Below are positions 36,671-45,992 of a DNA stretch of 64,000 nucleotides, piece by piece (the first letter of the stretch is position 1; each line of letters begins with the position of its first letter). The position numbers and the translations under genes were made by a program. Under the pieces are notes generated by a model. The model was not told where the DNA came from. It saw only the letters and a program-made list of their open reading frames with translations, and made no database searches. Origin of the DNA: Parvibaculum sp963696585 (GTDB lineage Bacteria > Pseudomonadota > Alphaproteobacteria > Parvibaculales > Parvibaculaceae); assembly GCA_963696585.1 (NCBI GenBank), contig CAVOKW010000043.1:62001-126000 (forward strand), given 5' to 3'.

Positions 36671-36859
36671 ATGGGTAGTGAGATTTTCAAAGCGCTGCAA
36701 CGCTTCTCTGAGGATGATCAGGGCAGCACGGCGATTGAATATGGCCTGATTGCCGCCTGCATTGCGCTGGCGATCACGGCATCATTGAGCAGCGTTGCCG
36801 ATGGCATTCGCACGGGTGTTTACGAACCCATCGCCGCCGCGCTCGCATCGGTTCTCTGA
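36671..36859 (+). CDS. Flp/Fap-type pilin
   Basis: 62-residue prepilin with the type IVb signature: a short leader ending DDQG, cleavage before STAIEYGLIAA with the needed Glu at position +5, and a hydrophobic stretch IALAITASLSSVA. After cleavage by a prepilin peptidase it would form Flp pili for adhesion. No tad/cpa export genes are in the window. The ATG at 36671 is preceded by GGAG; an upstream TTG (36650) is in frame. It is 21 bp after mutT on the same strand and may be cotranscribed. Confidence 0.85.
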   Translation: MGSEIFKALQRFSEDDQGSTAIEYGLIAACIALAITASLSSVADGIRTGVYEPIAAALASVL

Positions 36860-36869
36860 TCAGCGATAC

Positions 36870-37799
36870 TTAACGCGGGGCCTTGTCGCCTGCAGGTGTT
36901 TCCTGTGTGCCTAAAGCATCCGCAAGACGCGTTGTGGCGCTGCCCGGTTGCAGGGGTTTTTGCTGACTGTCATGGGGTGCCCAGCCGGTTGCCGTGATGA
37001 TTTCGAACGTCGCCGCGATGCGCCCATCGGCCAATCCGAACTTTTCCTGATAGATCTGCGCCGCGCGCAAGAAGGTTGACCGCCGCAAAGGTGTCTTGCG
37101 CCGTTCGATCAGGGCATTGGTTTCACCCATGCCCCGCAAATCGGCCATCAGGGCAAACATATTGGCGTAGCGCACCGTCACGCGGTCGCTATCGACGACG
37201 GGCAGGGCAAAGCCTGCGCGTTGCATCAGCATGCCCATGTCGCGCAAATCAACAAAAGGCGAGACGCGTGGCGACAGGCCGCCGTCACATTCAATTTCCG
37301 CTTCGCTCAGCGCCTGCCTGAGTTCGGTGAGGGTGTCGCCCCCCAGCAGGGCACCGATGAACAATCCATCGGGGGCAAGGGCGCGGCGGATCTGAATGAG
37401 CGTGCCGGGCAGATCATTGACCCAGTGCAGCGACAGGGCGCTCACAATGAGCTGGAAACTCCGATCGGCGAAGGGCAGCGCTTCTTCATCGGCCGCGACG
37501 CGAATGCCTTGCATGTCAGCCAGCATGGCGGGGGCGAGATCGGCTGAGATGAGGGTTGCAATTTTGCCGGCCGCAAGATTGCTGCGGCTGAGGCGCCCTG
37601 TGTGACAGCCAAGATCAAGGGCGAGGGGAAAGACCCGATTGATGAGCGAGAGCCGGTCAGCGATTTCCTGACCGACGCGCTGCACGAGAAAATCAAACGT
37701 CGCGAAATTCGCCGCCGCCCGCGCGCGATGCGTGGCGAGAAGCTTTCGATCAAAGATCATCAGAGGGGCATTTTCCGGCATGGTCGGCATCATGGTCAT
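36870..37799 (-). CDS. BioC/NDUFAF5-like SAM-dependent methyltransferase
   Basis: 309-residue protein with a class I methyltransferase core: ALDLGCHTGRLS (motif I), SADLAPAMLAD (motif II) and DRSFQLIVSALSLHWVNDLPG (motif III-IV region). Sequence features such as FDRKLLATHRARAA near the start and the C-terminal TFLRAAQIYQEKFG match the NDUFAF5-type (complex I assembly, arginine hydroxylase) group of alphaproteobacteria rather than true BioC, but the activity cannot be fixed from sequence. The start is uncertain among ATGs at 37817, 37799, 37793 and 37781. It diverges from comF and is convergent with the pilin gene. Confidence 0.85.
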   Translation of the reverse strand: MTMMPTMPENAPLMIFDRKLLATHRARAAANFATFDFLVQRVGQEIADRLSLINRVFPLALDLGCHTGRLSRSNLAAGKIATLISADLAPAMLADMQGIRVAADEEALPFADRSFQLIVSALSLHWVNDLPGTLIQIRRALAPDGLFIGALLGGDTLTELRQALSEAEIECDGGLSPRVSPFVDLRDMGMLMQRAGFALPVVDSDRVTVRYANMFALMADLRGMGETNALIERRKTPLRRSTFLRAAQIYQEKFGLADGRIAATFEIITATGWAPHDSQQKPLQPGSATTRLADALGTQETPAGDKAPR

Positions 37800-37858
37800 C
37801 GGGCTGGCGTCGCGCAAGCAGGCTTCGCTTCGCCGCCATAAAGGGATAGGCTCCCGGC

Positions 37859-38650
37859 ATGGCTCAGGGGGACAGGATTTTGCCGACAGGGCAGCATCTG
37901 GCAGACGCAGCGATGTGGCTGGGATCGCGCTTGTCGCGGTTTTTCCTGCCGCCGCTTTGCCTTTCCTGTCATTGCGGCATTACCACTCAGAATGCGCTTT
38001 GCGCCACATGCTGGTCGCAGCTGCATTTCATCGAAAAGCCCCTGTGCCCGGTGAGCGGGTTGCCCTTTGCTTTTGATCCGGGCCCCGGCATGTTGAGCGC
38101 GGCCGTCATTGCTTCCCCTCCGCCCTATGACGCGGCACGCGCTGTGTTGCGTTATGACGATGTCAGCGGTCGCATCATTCATCGCTACAAGTATGGCGAC
38201 CGGATGGAGGCGGCTCCCGCCATGGCCGCCTGGATGGCGCGGGCGGGTGCCGACCTGCTTGGCGATGCCACACTGGTGGCGCCTGTGCCGCTGCATCGCG
38301 CGCGACTGTTTTCGCGCCGCTTCAACCAGTCGGCGGAACTGGCGCGCCATCTCGGCCATCGCGTCAGGGTGGCCGTTGTCCCGGATCTGTTGCTGCGAAT
38401 CAAGGCGACGCAGCCGCAGGTCGGTCTCTCGGGTCAGGCGCGACGACGCAATGTGGCTGGGGCCTTCAAGGTGAACCCGCGATTTTCAGACAAGGTTGTC
38501 GGCAAGGTGGTGGTGCTGATCGATGATGTGATGACCACGGGCGCGACAATTGAGGCCTGCGCCAGAGTTCTCAAGGCAAGTGGGGCCAGCGAGGTGCGGG
38601 TGCTGACCTTCGCGCGGGTTGTGCCCCAGGGTGACACCCCTATACAATGA
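37859..38650 (+). CDS. comF: ComF family protein
   Basis: 263-residue protein with an N-terminal zinc-ribbon (PPLCLSCHCG, then CATCW) and a phosphoribosyltransferase-like domain with the PRPP-loop VVLIDDVMTTGATI. ComF proteins aid DNA uptake and recombination in competent bacteria; in most proteobacteria their role is unclear and they are thought to handle single-stranded DNA. The ATG at 37859 follows AAGGGATAGG; an internal ATG at 37913 is possible. It is followed by grxC 36 bp later on the same strand. Confidence 0.9.
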   Translation: MAQGDRILPTGQHLADAAMWLGSRLSRFFLPPLCLSCHCGITTQNALCATCWSQLHFIEKPLCPVSGLPFAFDPGPGMLSAAVIASPPPYDAARAVLRYDDVSGRIIHRYKYGDRMEAAPAMAAWMARAGADLLGDATLVAPVPLHRARLFSRRFNQSAELARHLGHRVRVAVVPDLLLRIKATQPQVGLSGQARRRNVAGAFKVNPRFSDKVVGKVVVLIDDVMTTGATIEACARVLKASGASEVRVLTFARVVPQGDTPIQ

Positions 38651-38686
38651 GAGCCCTAACCTTGTTTCCTGGTCCAGGATTGCGTG

Positions 38687-38944
38687 ATGCCCGACGTGAC
38701 GATTTATACCACGATGATGTGCCCTTATTGTGCGAGGGCGAAGTCGCTGCTGACCCGGAAGGGCGTTCAATTCAAGGAAATCGATGTGGGCATGGATCCC
38801 GAAAAGCGCGAGGAAATGATGACACGCGCGCATGGGCGTCATACGGTGCCGCAGATCTTTATCAACGGCGCACATATTGGCGGATGTGACGATCTCCATG
38901 ATCTCGACAAGGTCGGCAAGCTCGATCCGCTGCTCGCGCCCTGA
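38687..38944 (+). CDS. grxC: Glutaredoxin 3
   Basis: 85-residue dithiol glutaredoxin with the active site CPYC (MMCPYCARAK), the cis-Pro TVPQIFI and GGCDDL at the end, the glutathione-binding signature. It reduces disulfides and glutathione mixed disulfides in the cytosol. The ATG at 38687 is used; an adjacent GTG is also in frame. It lies between comF and the nitrilase gene in the same direction, with gaps of 36 and 18 bp. A co-transcribed trio is likely. Confidence 0.96.
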   Translation: MPDVTIYTTMMCPYCARAKSLLTRKGVQFKEIDVGMDPEKREEMMTRAHGRHTVPQIFINGAHIGGCDDLHDLDKVGKLDPLLAP

Positions 38945-38962
38945 GGGCCCTGGTCATAGAGC

Positions 38963-39805
38963 ATGAGTAACCTGCGCTTCACAGCTGCCTGCATTCAGAT
39001 GCGTTCGAGCCGTGACGTCTCGGACAATGTCGAGGCGGCGTCGGCGATGATTGCCGAGGCGGCACGATCGGGGGCGCAATTCGTATCAACGCCCGAAATG
39101 ACCTCGCTTCTGGAAACGGATCGCGCGCGCCAGTTTGCCAAGACAATGTCCGAGGCGGATGATGTGGCGCTGGCGCGGTTTCGCGATGTTGCGGCGGCGG
39201 CGCATGTCTGGCTGCATATCGGATCGCTGCCGATCAAGGTGAGCGAAGAGAAGCTCGCCAATCGCGGCTTTCTGATCAGGCCCGATGGCTTGATTGCGGC
39301 GCGCTATGACAAGATCCATATGTTCGATGTCGATCTTGCTGGTGGTGAAAGCTATCGCGAAAGTCGAAATTATCAGGCGGGATCTGAGGCGGTCCTCACG
39401 GATCTGCCATGGGGCCGCCTCGGTCTGACAATCTGTTATGATCTGCGTTTCCCGCAGCTCTATCGGGCGCTTGCCCAGCAGGGGGCGGGTATCCTCACCG
39501 TGCCGGCGGCCTTCACGCAGCAAACGGGCGCAGCGCATTGGCATGTCTTGCTGCGGGCGCGCGCCATTGAAACGGGATGCTATGTGATTGCGGCGGCGCA
39601 AGGCGGTGTGCATGAATGCGGTCGCCATACCTATGGGCATAGTCTTGTGGTGGCACCATGGGGCGAGGTGATTGCCGAATCTGCGCATGAGGCGCCGGGC
39701 GTGCTGCTTGCCGAAATTGACATGGGCGAGGTTGCCAAGGCGCGATCACGCGTGCCAAGCCTTCGTCATGATCACGCTTACGGCTTTGCAGCGACAATCA
39801 TGTAA
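38963..39805 (+). CDS. Carbon-nitrogen hydrolase (Nit family)
   Basis: 280-residue nitrilase-superfamily enzyme. Catalytic triad: Glu in TPEMTS (about 45), Lys in YDKIHMFDV (about 112) and Cys in ICYDLRFPQLYR (about 158). It matches the Nit1/deaminated-glutathione amidase group, which clears the toxic side-product deaminated glutathione; close proximity to grxC supports a glutathione link (inference). Start ATG at 38963. The 3' end overlaps convergent ubiG by 28 bp. Length is normal for the family. Confidence 0.9.
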   Translation: MSNLRFTAACIQMRSSRDVSDNVEAASAMIAEAARSGAQFVSTPEMTSLLETDRARQFAKTMSEADDVALARFRDVAAAAHVWLHIGSLPIKVSEEKLANRGFLIRPDGLIAARYDKIHMFDVDLAGGESYRESRNYQAGSEAVLTDLPWGRLGLTICYDLRFPQLYRALAQQGAGILTVPAAFTQQTGAAHWHVLLRARAIETGCYVIAAAQGGVHECGRHTYGHSLVVAPWGEVIAESAHEAPGVLLAEIDMGEVAKARSRVPSLRHDHAYGFAATIM

Positions 39806-40557
39806 TTCACATCGGTATCGGATGTGAGCGACCATTTGTCAGAGAGCGGATTATAGCTCACACCTGTCAGGACCTTTTCGGTAAGTCCAGATTGCGCAAG
39901 TCCCTCGCGCATTTCTTTTACGGTCACGAATTTTGACCAGTCATGCGTGCCGCGCGGCAGCCAGCCCAGCACATATTCGGCACCAATGATCGCCAGGGCA
40001 TGGGCCTTGAGCGTGCGGTTGAGGGTGGCGACAAACATCAGGCCGCCGGGTCGCAGCATGGCGGCGCAATCGGCGAGAAATGTGTCGCGCGAGGCGACAT
40101 GCTCAATGACTTCCATATTGAGGATGACGTCAAAGGTTTCGCCTGCCGCGAGCAGCGCTTCGGCCGTTGTGGCGCGGTAATCAATGGACAAGCCCTGTTC
40201 GGCGGCATGCACGCTGGCGGTGGCGATGTTCCCGGGTGAGGCGTCGGCACCAATGATGTCGGCTCCCAGCCGACTCATGGGTTCGCACAGAAGCCCGCCG
40301 CCGCAGCCAATATCGAGGAAGCGCAGGCCCGAAAAGGGACGCGCCGCGCCGGAATTGAGGCCGAAATGGCCTATCACCTGCTCGCGTATGAAAGAAAGCC
40401 GCACAGGATTAAACCTGTGAAGGGGCCGAAACTTGCCTGCCGGGTCCCACCATTCGGCGGCGATGGCGGAAAACCTTGCCACATCTGCCGGATCAATGCT
40501 GCTGATCGGGCCACCTGCGTCTGAGAGAGGGGCCTGGGGTTGTTGCTGGCGGGGCAT
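39778..40557 (-). CDS. ubiG: Ubiquinone biosynthesis O-methyltransferase
   Basis: 259-residue SAM-dependent methyltransferase acting twice in ubiquinone synthesis. It shows the EWWDPAGKFRPLHRFNPVR start typical of UbiG, motif I LDIGCGGGLLCEP and the NMEVIEHVAS segment. The ATG at 40557 has AAGGAA before it. It is divergent from lysC and convergent with the nitrilase gene. Length is near the family average. Confidence 0.96.
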   Translation of the reverse strand: MPRQQQPQAPLSDAGGPISSIDPADVARFSAIAAEWWDPAGKFRPLHRFNPVRLSFIREQVIGHFGLNSGAARPFSGLRFLDIGCGGGLLCEPMSRLGADIIGADASPGNIATASVHAAEQGLSIDYRATTAEALLAAGETFDVILNMEVIEHVASRDTFLADCAAMLRPGGLMFVATLNRTLKAHALAIIGAEYVLGWLPRGTHDWSKFVTVKEMREGLAQSGLTEKVLTGVSYNPLSDKWSLTSDTDVNYMIVAAKP

Positions 40558-40871
40558 CGTCTCAATTCCTTCGGTCGAACGCTTCCGGGACTATTTAGGA
40601 TCATTTCTCATGCAGAACAGGTCTTTTTGGCGAAAAACCGGCATTTGCGCCCGGTTGCGGGTCCGTGTTCATCCGAGTATGTATGTGCCGCGTTCCGGTG
40701 GTTCCAAGAAGGCTGCTCGCGCGACGCACCGGTCAGGTTTCAGGCCCACATCTCTCGCCAATGATATAGGGCGTTCGCGCTGGGTTGGTCCAGTCGGGTG
40801 CTCCATGCGGGTGGTTTTGGCTGTCGGGTGGTTTGTTTTGGCGTGGCATCAAGCCTCGTTCGTAAGGAAAT
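40558..40871. promoter_or_regulatory. Divergent region ubiG / lysC
   Basis: 314 bp without a convincing gene; presumably holds the promoters of both genes. No lysine-riboswitch-like fold was noticed in front of lysC. Confidence 0.35.
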
Positions 40872-42137
40872 ATGGCTATGGCCAGGCTGGTCATGAAATT
40901 CGGCGGAACTTCCGTCGCCAATATCGAACGTATTCGCAACGTGGCACAGCATGTGAAACGCGAAGTGGATGCGGGGCATGAGGTTGCCGTTGTCGTTTCG
41001 GCGATGTCGGGCACGACGAATCAGCTCGTTGCCTGGGCGCGCGAAACCGCGCCGCTGCATGATGCGCGCGAATATGACACCATTGTCGCCACCGGCGAGC
41101 AGGTGACGGTGGGTCTTCTGGCGATTGAATTGCAGCGCATCGGCATTCCGGCGCGTTCCTGGCTCGGCTGGCAGATTCCGATTCGCACCGATGGCGCACA
41201 TGCCGCAGCGCGTATTCAGGAAATTGACGGCAGCGAGATCATTTCGCGCTTTGCCGAGGGTCAGGTTGCCGTGATTGCCGGGTTTCAGGGCCTTGCACCG
41301 GATCATCGCATCACGACGCTGGGTCGTGGTGGCTCCGATACAAGTGCGGTCGCCATTGCCGCCGCGCTGCATGCAGATCGTTGCGACATCTACACCGACG
41401 TTGACGGTGTTTATACGACGGACCCGCGCATCGTTGCGAAGGCCCGAAAGATTGATAAGATCAGTTATGAGGAGATGCTGGAAATGGCGTCGCAAGGCGC
41501 CAAGGTTCTCCAGACCCGTTCCGTCGAACTTGCCATGGTTCACAGAGTACGCCTTCAGGTGCGGTCAAGTTTTGACGCGCCGGATGCGGTTCAAATCGGT
41601 AACGGGCCGGAATCGACCGGTCCTGGCACTCTCGTTTGCGATGAGGAAGAGATCGTGGAACAGCAGGTCGTCAGCGGCATCGCCTATTCGAAGGACGAAG
41701 CCAAGGTCACGCTTGTCAAGGTTGAAGACAAGCCCGGTGTCGCCGCGCGCGTGTTCGGCCCTCTGGCCGACAACTCCATCAATGTCGACATGATTATCCA
41801 GAATGTCTCGGATGACGGCAAAAGCACCGACATGACCTTCACCGTGCCGCAGGCGGAGCTTGCCCGCGCCGAGGATGTGATCCGCAAGGTGAGCGCGGAG
41901 ATCGGCGCTCAGGAAGTGCGCACTGACACGAATGTCGTCAAGGTGTCGATCATCGGCATCGGCATGCGCAGCCATGCGGGCGTGGCAAAAACCATGTTCC
42001 AGACACTGGCGGCCAAGGGCATCAATATTCAGGCGATCACGACATCCGAAATCAAGGTCAGCGTTTTGATCGCGTCGGAATATACTGAACTTGCCGTTCG
42101 CGCGTTGCACACGGCTTATGGTCTTGATGCCGAATAA
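40872..42137 (+). CDS. lysC: Aspartate kinase
   Basis: 421-residue enzyme that phosphorylates aspartate, the entry to lysine, threonine and methionine synthesis. It has the KFGGTSVAN start, the TLGRGGSDTSAVA nucleotide-binding piece, YTDVDGVYTTDPR and two C-terminal ACT domains (about 265-420) for feedback control. Length fits the single-chain class. ATG at 40872 or 40878 follows AAGGA. It is followed 69 bp later by ptsP, an arrangement common in alphaproteobacteria. Confidence 0.97.
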   Translation: MAMARLVMKFGGTSVANIERIRNVAQHVKREVDAGHEVAVVVSAMSGTTNQLVAWARETAPLHDAREYDTIVATGEQVTVGLLAIELQRIGIPARSWLGWQIPIRTDGAHAAARIQEIDGSEIISRFAEGQVAVIAGFQGLAPDHRITTLGRGGSDTSAVAIAAALHADRCDIYTDVDGVYTTDPRIVAKARKIDKISYEEMLEMASQGAKVLQTRSVELAMVHRVRLQVRSSFDAPDAVQIGNGPESTGPGTLVCDEEEIVEQQVVSGIAYSKDEAKVTLVKVEDKPGVAARVFGPLADNSINVDMIIQNVSDDGKSTDMTFTVPQAELARAEDVIRKVSAEIGAQEVRTDTNVVKVSIIGIGMRSHAGVAKTMFQTLAAKGINIQAITTSEIKVSVLIASEYTELAVRALHTAYGLDAE

Positions 42138-42206
42138 CGGGGATTAGATGGGCTATCCTTCCCAGCGGCCTTTACCGGCCCGGCGCTGCATACGGATAAA
42201 CTGCTG

Positions 42207-44474
42207 ATGGCGGGCTCCGTCGCTGGTCCACGCGTCTTGCTCCGCAGGCTGCGCGAGGTCATGGCGGAGCCTGAGGCTGCGCAAAAGCGGCTGGACAAGA
42301 TCGTTGTGCTGATCGCTTCCAACATGGTGGCGGAGGTGTGCTCGGTCTATCTGATGCGGGCGACCCAGGATCTTGAGCTTTTCGCCACAGAAGGTTTGAA
42401 GCCCTCGGCTGTTCATAATACACGGCTGAAGGTGGGCGAGGGCTTGATCGGTGATATTGCCGCTCATGCCAGGCCGCTTAATCTGGCCGACGCGCAGGCG
42501 CATCCGGGCTTTGCCTATCGCCCCGAAACCGGCGAAGAAATCTACAAGTCGCTGATGGGTGTGCCGATCTTGCGCTCGGGGCGCGTGGTCGGTGTGCTTG
42601 CGGTGCAAAACCGGACCAAGCGCCATTACACGGAAGAAGAGGTCGAGGCGCTGCAGACTGTTGCCATGGTTCTGGCAGAGGTTGTGGCGGCGGGCGATCT
42701 GGTGGCGCTTCAGGAATTTGACGAGCCCAATCGCGCGCGTCAGGCCTATTTTCATCAGGCGGCGAGTTTTGCCGAAGGCATCGCCCTTGGACATGCGGTG
42801 CTGCATGAGCCGCGTGTGCATGTCACGCACCTCATCGCCGAAGACGTCGATGCCGAACTCGTACGGCTTGAGCAGTCCGTTTATGCCTTGCGCGTGTCGA
42901 TTGACGACATGCTGGAAACCGCCGATCTGAGCCATGCGGGTGAACATCGCGAGGTGCTGCAGAGCTATCGCATGTTTGCCAATGATCGTGGCTGGCTCAA
43001 ACGCATGAGCGAAGCGGTGCTCACCGGCCTGACGGCGGAAGCTGCCGTGGAGCGCGTGCAGAATGACACGCGGGCCCGCTTGCAACGGGCGGCCGATCCT
43101 TATCTGCGTGATCGTCTGCATGACTTTGACGATCTTGCCAATCGCCTGTTGCGTCAGTTGACCGGTGTGACGCTGTCATCGGCGAGCGACAATCTGCCCA
43201 ATGATGCGATTGTTATTGCCCGTAACATGGGCCCGGCCGAGCTTCTGGACTATGACAAGTCACGGTTGCGCGGTCTGGTGCTCGAAGAGGGCGCAGCCAA
43301 CGCGCATGTCTCGATTGTCGCCCGCGCCTTCGGCATTGCGTCGGTTGGTCGTGCGGAAGGCATTCTGGACAAGATCGAGCAAGGTGATGCGATCATCGTC
43401 GATGGCGATACGGGGGCGATCTATGTGCGCCCCTCGCAGGATGTCATCGCCTCTTATTCGGAGAAAGCCAGGTTCCGCGCCCGCAAGCAGGAACAATACA
43501 AGGCGATCCGCAATGAACCCGCGATCACCAAGGATGGCGAGAAAATCACGCTCTTTGTGAATGCGGGTTTGCAGGTCGATCTGCCGCATCTTGAAGAATC
43601 GGGCGCCGAAGGCATCGGCCTTTTCCGCACCGAGCTGCAATTCATGATTGCCTCGCGCATGCCGACGCTGAAGGACCAGATCGAACTTTATAGCGCCGTA
43701 CTCGATTCGACGCAGGACAAGCTGACGGTCTTTCGCACGCTTGATATTGGCGGCGACAAGATGCTGCCTTACATGAATCCGGCGCTGCTGAAGGAAGAAA
43801 ACCCGGCGCTTGGCTGGCGGGCAGTGCGCATCGGGCTCGACAGGCCAGGCCTGTTGCGGCAACAGATCCGCGCGCTGCTGACAGCGGCAGCCGGACGCTC
43901 GCTGCACATGATGTTTCCGATGATCGCCGATGTGAGCGAGTTCCAGCAGGCCCGCGAACTGGTGGACAAGGAGCTTGCCCGGCTTGAACGCTTTGGCAAA
44001 CCGGCCCCGACAACCCTGCGGGTCGGCACGATGCTTGAGGTGCCCTCATTGCTCTGGCAACTTGATACGCTGTTGCCGATTGTCGATTTTGTCTCGATTG
44101 GCAGCAATGACCTGATGCAGTTCCTGTTTGCCGCCGATCGCGGCAATCCGCGCGTTGCCGGTCGCTATGATCTTCTCAGTCCGGCCATGCTCAGCATGCT
44201 GCATCATGTGGTATTGCGTTGCCGCGCTCATAATGTGCCGCTGACGCTTTGCGGGGAAATGTCGGGCAAGCCGCTCGAAGCCATGGCGCTGATCGGCATT
44301 GGCTTGCGGCGCGTGTCGATGTCGCCGGCCGCCATTGGTCCTGTCAAGATGATGACCAGATCGCTGGATGCGACCAAATTGGCGGCCTTCATGGAAGAGC
44401 TTTACACATTGCCAACGCGAAGTGTGCGCGAGGCGCTGGCTCAATTCGCCGAGGACCATGGCGTCGTCGTTTGA
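42207..44474 (+). CDS. ptsP: Phosphoenolpyruvate-protein phosphotransferase PtsP (EI-Ntr)
   Basis: 755-residue enzyme I of the nitrogen PTS. The N-terminal GAF domain (about 20-165) senses small molecules such as glutamine; next come the phospho-His domain and the PEP-binding TIM barrel (FVNAGLQVDLPHLEESGAEGIGLFRTELQFM, TLDIGGDKMLPY, VSIGSNDLMQF, LCGEMSGKP). The phospho-accepting His367 lies in GAANAHVSIVAR; the residue just before it is Ala rather than the usual Ser, a small deviation. It passes phosphate from PEP to NPr and EIIA-Ntr, which control potassium, nitrogen and storage metabolism. The start is ATG 42207. Confidence 0.95.
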   Translation: MAGSVAGPRVLLRRLREVMAEPEAAQKRLDKIVVLIASNMVAEVCSVYLMRATQDLELFATEGLKPSAVHNTRLKVGEGLIGDIAAHARPLNLADAQAHPGFAYRPETGEEIYKSLMGVPILRSGRVVGVLAVQNRTKRHYTEEEVEALQTVAMVLAEVVAAGDLVALQEFDEPNRARQAYFHQAASFAEGIALGHAVLHEPRVHVTHLIAEDVDAELVRLEQSVYALRVSIDDMLETADLSHAGEHREVLQSYRMFANDRGWLKRMSEAVLTGLTAEAAVERVQNDTRARLQRAADPYLRDRLHDFDDLANRLLRQLTGVTLSSASDNLPNDAIVIARNMGPAELLDYDKSRLRGLVLEEGAANAHVSIVARAFGIASVGRAEGILDKIEQGDAIIVDGDTGAIYVRPSQDVIASYSEKARFRARKQEQYKAIRNEPAITKDGEKITLFVNAGLQVDLPHLEESGAEGIGLFRTELQFMIASRMPTLKDQIELYSAVLDSTQDKLTVFRTLDIGGDKMLPYMNPALLKEENPALGWRAVRIGLDRPGLLRQQIRALLTAAAGRSLHMMFPMIADVSEFQQARELVDKELARLERFGKPAPTTLRVGTMLEVPSLLWQLDTLLPIVDFVSIGSNDLMQFLFAADRGNPRVAGRYDLLSPAMLSMLHHVVLRCRAHNVPLTLCGEMSGKPLEAMALIGIGLRRVSMSPAAIGPVKMMTRSLDATKLAAFMEELYTLPTRSVREALAQFAEDHGVVV

Positions 44475-44697
44475 TCCGGGCAATTGGCACAAGCCGGGCC
44501 AAAACCTGATTTGTTTGAAATTTCGATTTAATTTGTCCGATATGACAATCCCTTGTTGCGATAATTCAACGCTTTTGGTTTATTCTTTCAAATCGGGCTA
44601 GGGGCGTGCGGGCAGTGGTATCCGGTTGATTCTGGTCGATTCCGGATGATTGAGCCGCTCGTCTCCAATAACCGCCAAGCGGAAGAACGCATCAAAT
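44475..44697. promoter_or_regulatory. AT-rich region before the RodZ-like gene
   Basis: 223 bp, noticeably AT-rich around 44515-44600. A weak -35/-10-like pair TTGCGA (about 44556) / TTTATT (about 44579) with 17-base spacing may be the promoter of the following gene. Confidence 0.35.
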
Positions 44698-45846
44698 ATG
44701 GCACAGCTCGGGGAAGACCCCCAGAACACGAACAAGATCACGATGCTCCCGACGGATGACCGTTTGGAGGCCCGTCGTCGGCTGCATTTGCGCGACATTA
44801 CAAATGAGATGTCGAATGTGGCGGAATCGGTTGGCGCTGACCTGCGTGCGGCCCGTCTGCGGCGCGGCGAGGATTTGCGCGGCATCGCCGGATCGCTCCG
44901 CATCAAGCGCGAACATCTGGAGGCGCTGGAAGAGGGGCGGCACGACAAGCTCCCGGCCCGCACTTATGCCATTGGTTTCATTCGCTCCTATGCGGAACAT
45001 CTGGGACTTGATCCACGCCATGTGGTGGATCGCTACAAGGCCGAGCTGGACGCGCTTGAGCAAGCGGCGGCGGAACTGGTTTTTCCCAAACTTGATGATA
45101 ATCGTCGTTTGCCACGAGGGGCCGCTATCATCGTCGCGATGGTGGCGGCGGTCGGCCTCTTTGGCGGATGGCTGCTGTTTCGCTCCGCCGATGAAACGAC
45201 AGCTGGGCGCATGGCTCCGGTAAGCGATCAGCTGGCGCAGGACGCACCGGCACCGGCTCCTGACATTTCTGTTCCTCCTTCTGCCAGCGGTGATACAGCT
45301 TCTGCGTCGACCACCTCAGCAGGCGATGTCGTCAATCCGGGACATTCGGTTTATGTGCCGGGCCCCGTTGAATTGGCTGTCGAGCCGACAGCCGAGGCTG
45401 AAGCACCGGTTGCCGCTATAGGTACGGCGCCGCAAGCGGCACCCGATGTGGTTGATAATTCGCTTCCGGTTTTGCCGCAGGGCGCGGCCTATGGCACGGA
45501 AAATGTGGATGGACGCGTGACCATACGGGCGCGCAAGGGTGACGCCTGGATCCGGGTTGAGGATGCGCATGGTCGCGTCCTGATTGAACGCACGCTTCAG
45601 GCAGGTGACACCTATCGTGCCCCGGGCCAGCCCGGCGTCATTCTGGTGGCGCGGGATGCGAGCGCTTTCGAATTGCTGGTCGATGGCCAGTCGCTCGGTC
45701 TTGCGGGACCCCCCACGCTGGTTTTGACGGGCAAACCGCTTGATGCTGTTGATCTTTTGGCGGCGATGCCCAAGCCAACCCCGGTCGAGCCGCAGGCAAT
45801 TGCCGAACCGGGCGCTGCGGTGCCAGCAGGCAATAGCGTGCAATAA
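44698..45846 (+). CDS. RodZ-like helix-turn-helix membrane protein (DUF4115)
   Basis: 382-residue protein. The cytoplasmic N-terminus holds a RodZ-type helix-turn-helix (LRAARLRRGEDLRGIAGSLRI, about 50-115), followed by a single membrane helix (AAIIVAMVAAVGLFGGWLLF, about 142-161), an Ala/Pro-rich spacer and a C-terminal DUF4115 domain (RVTIRARKGDAWIRVEDAHGR..). RodZ bridges MreB to the elongasome and shapes rod cells. The ATG at 44698 follows a GGAAGAA site. It lies upstream of ispG as in many alphaproteobacteria. Confidence 0.88.
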   Translation: MAQLGEDPQNTNKITMLPTDDRLEARRRLHLRDITNEMSNVAESVGADLRAARLRRGEDLRGIAGSLRIKREHLEALEEGRHDKLPARTYAIGFIRSYAEHLGLDPRHVVDRYKAELDALEQAAAELVFPKLDDNRRLPRGAAIIVAMVAAVGLFGGWLLFRSADETTAGRMAPVSDQLAQDAPAPAPDISVPPSASGDTASASTTSAGDVVNPGHSVYVPGPVELAVEPTAEAEAPVAAIGTAPQAAPDVVDNSLPVLPQGAAYGTENVDGRVTIRARKGDAWIRVEDAHGRVLIERTLQAGDTYRAPGQPGVILVARDASAFELLVDGQSLGLAGPPTLVLTGKPLDAVDLLAAMPKPTPVEPQAIAEPGAAVPAGNSVQ

Positions 45847-45992
45847 TGCGGAAAAGGGTCTCGCCAAGGCGAGGCTTGTCCCCTATATCTCTCCTGAGCC
45901 GAACGTTTTGGTCGGAAATGGCCTGATTGCCTGGCCGCGTGATATGATGCGCTGGTTGCCGATTTGGCCCTGAACCCCGTGATCCCGTTTCC

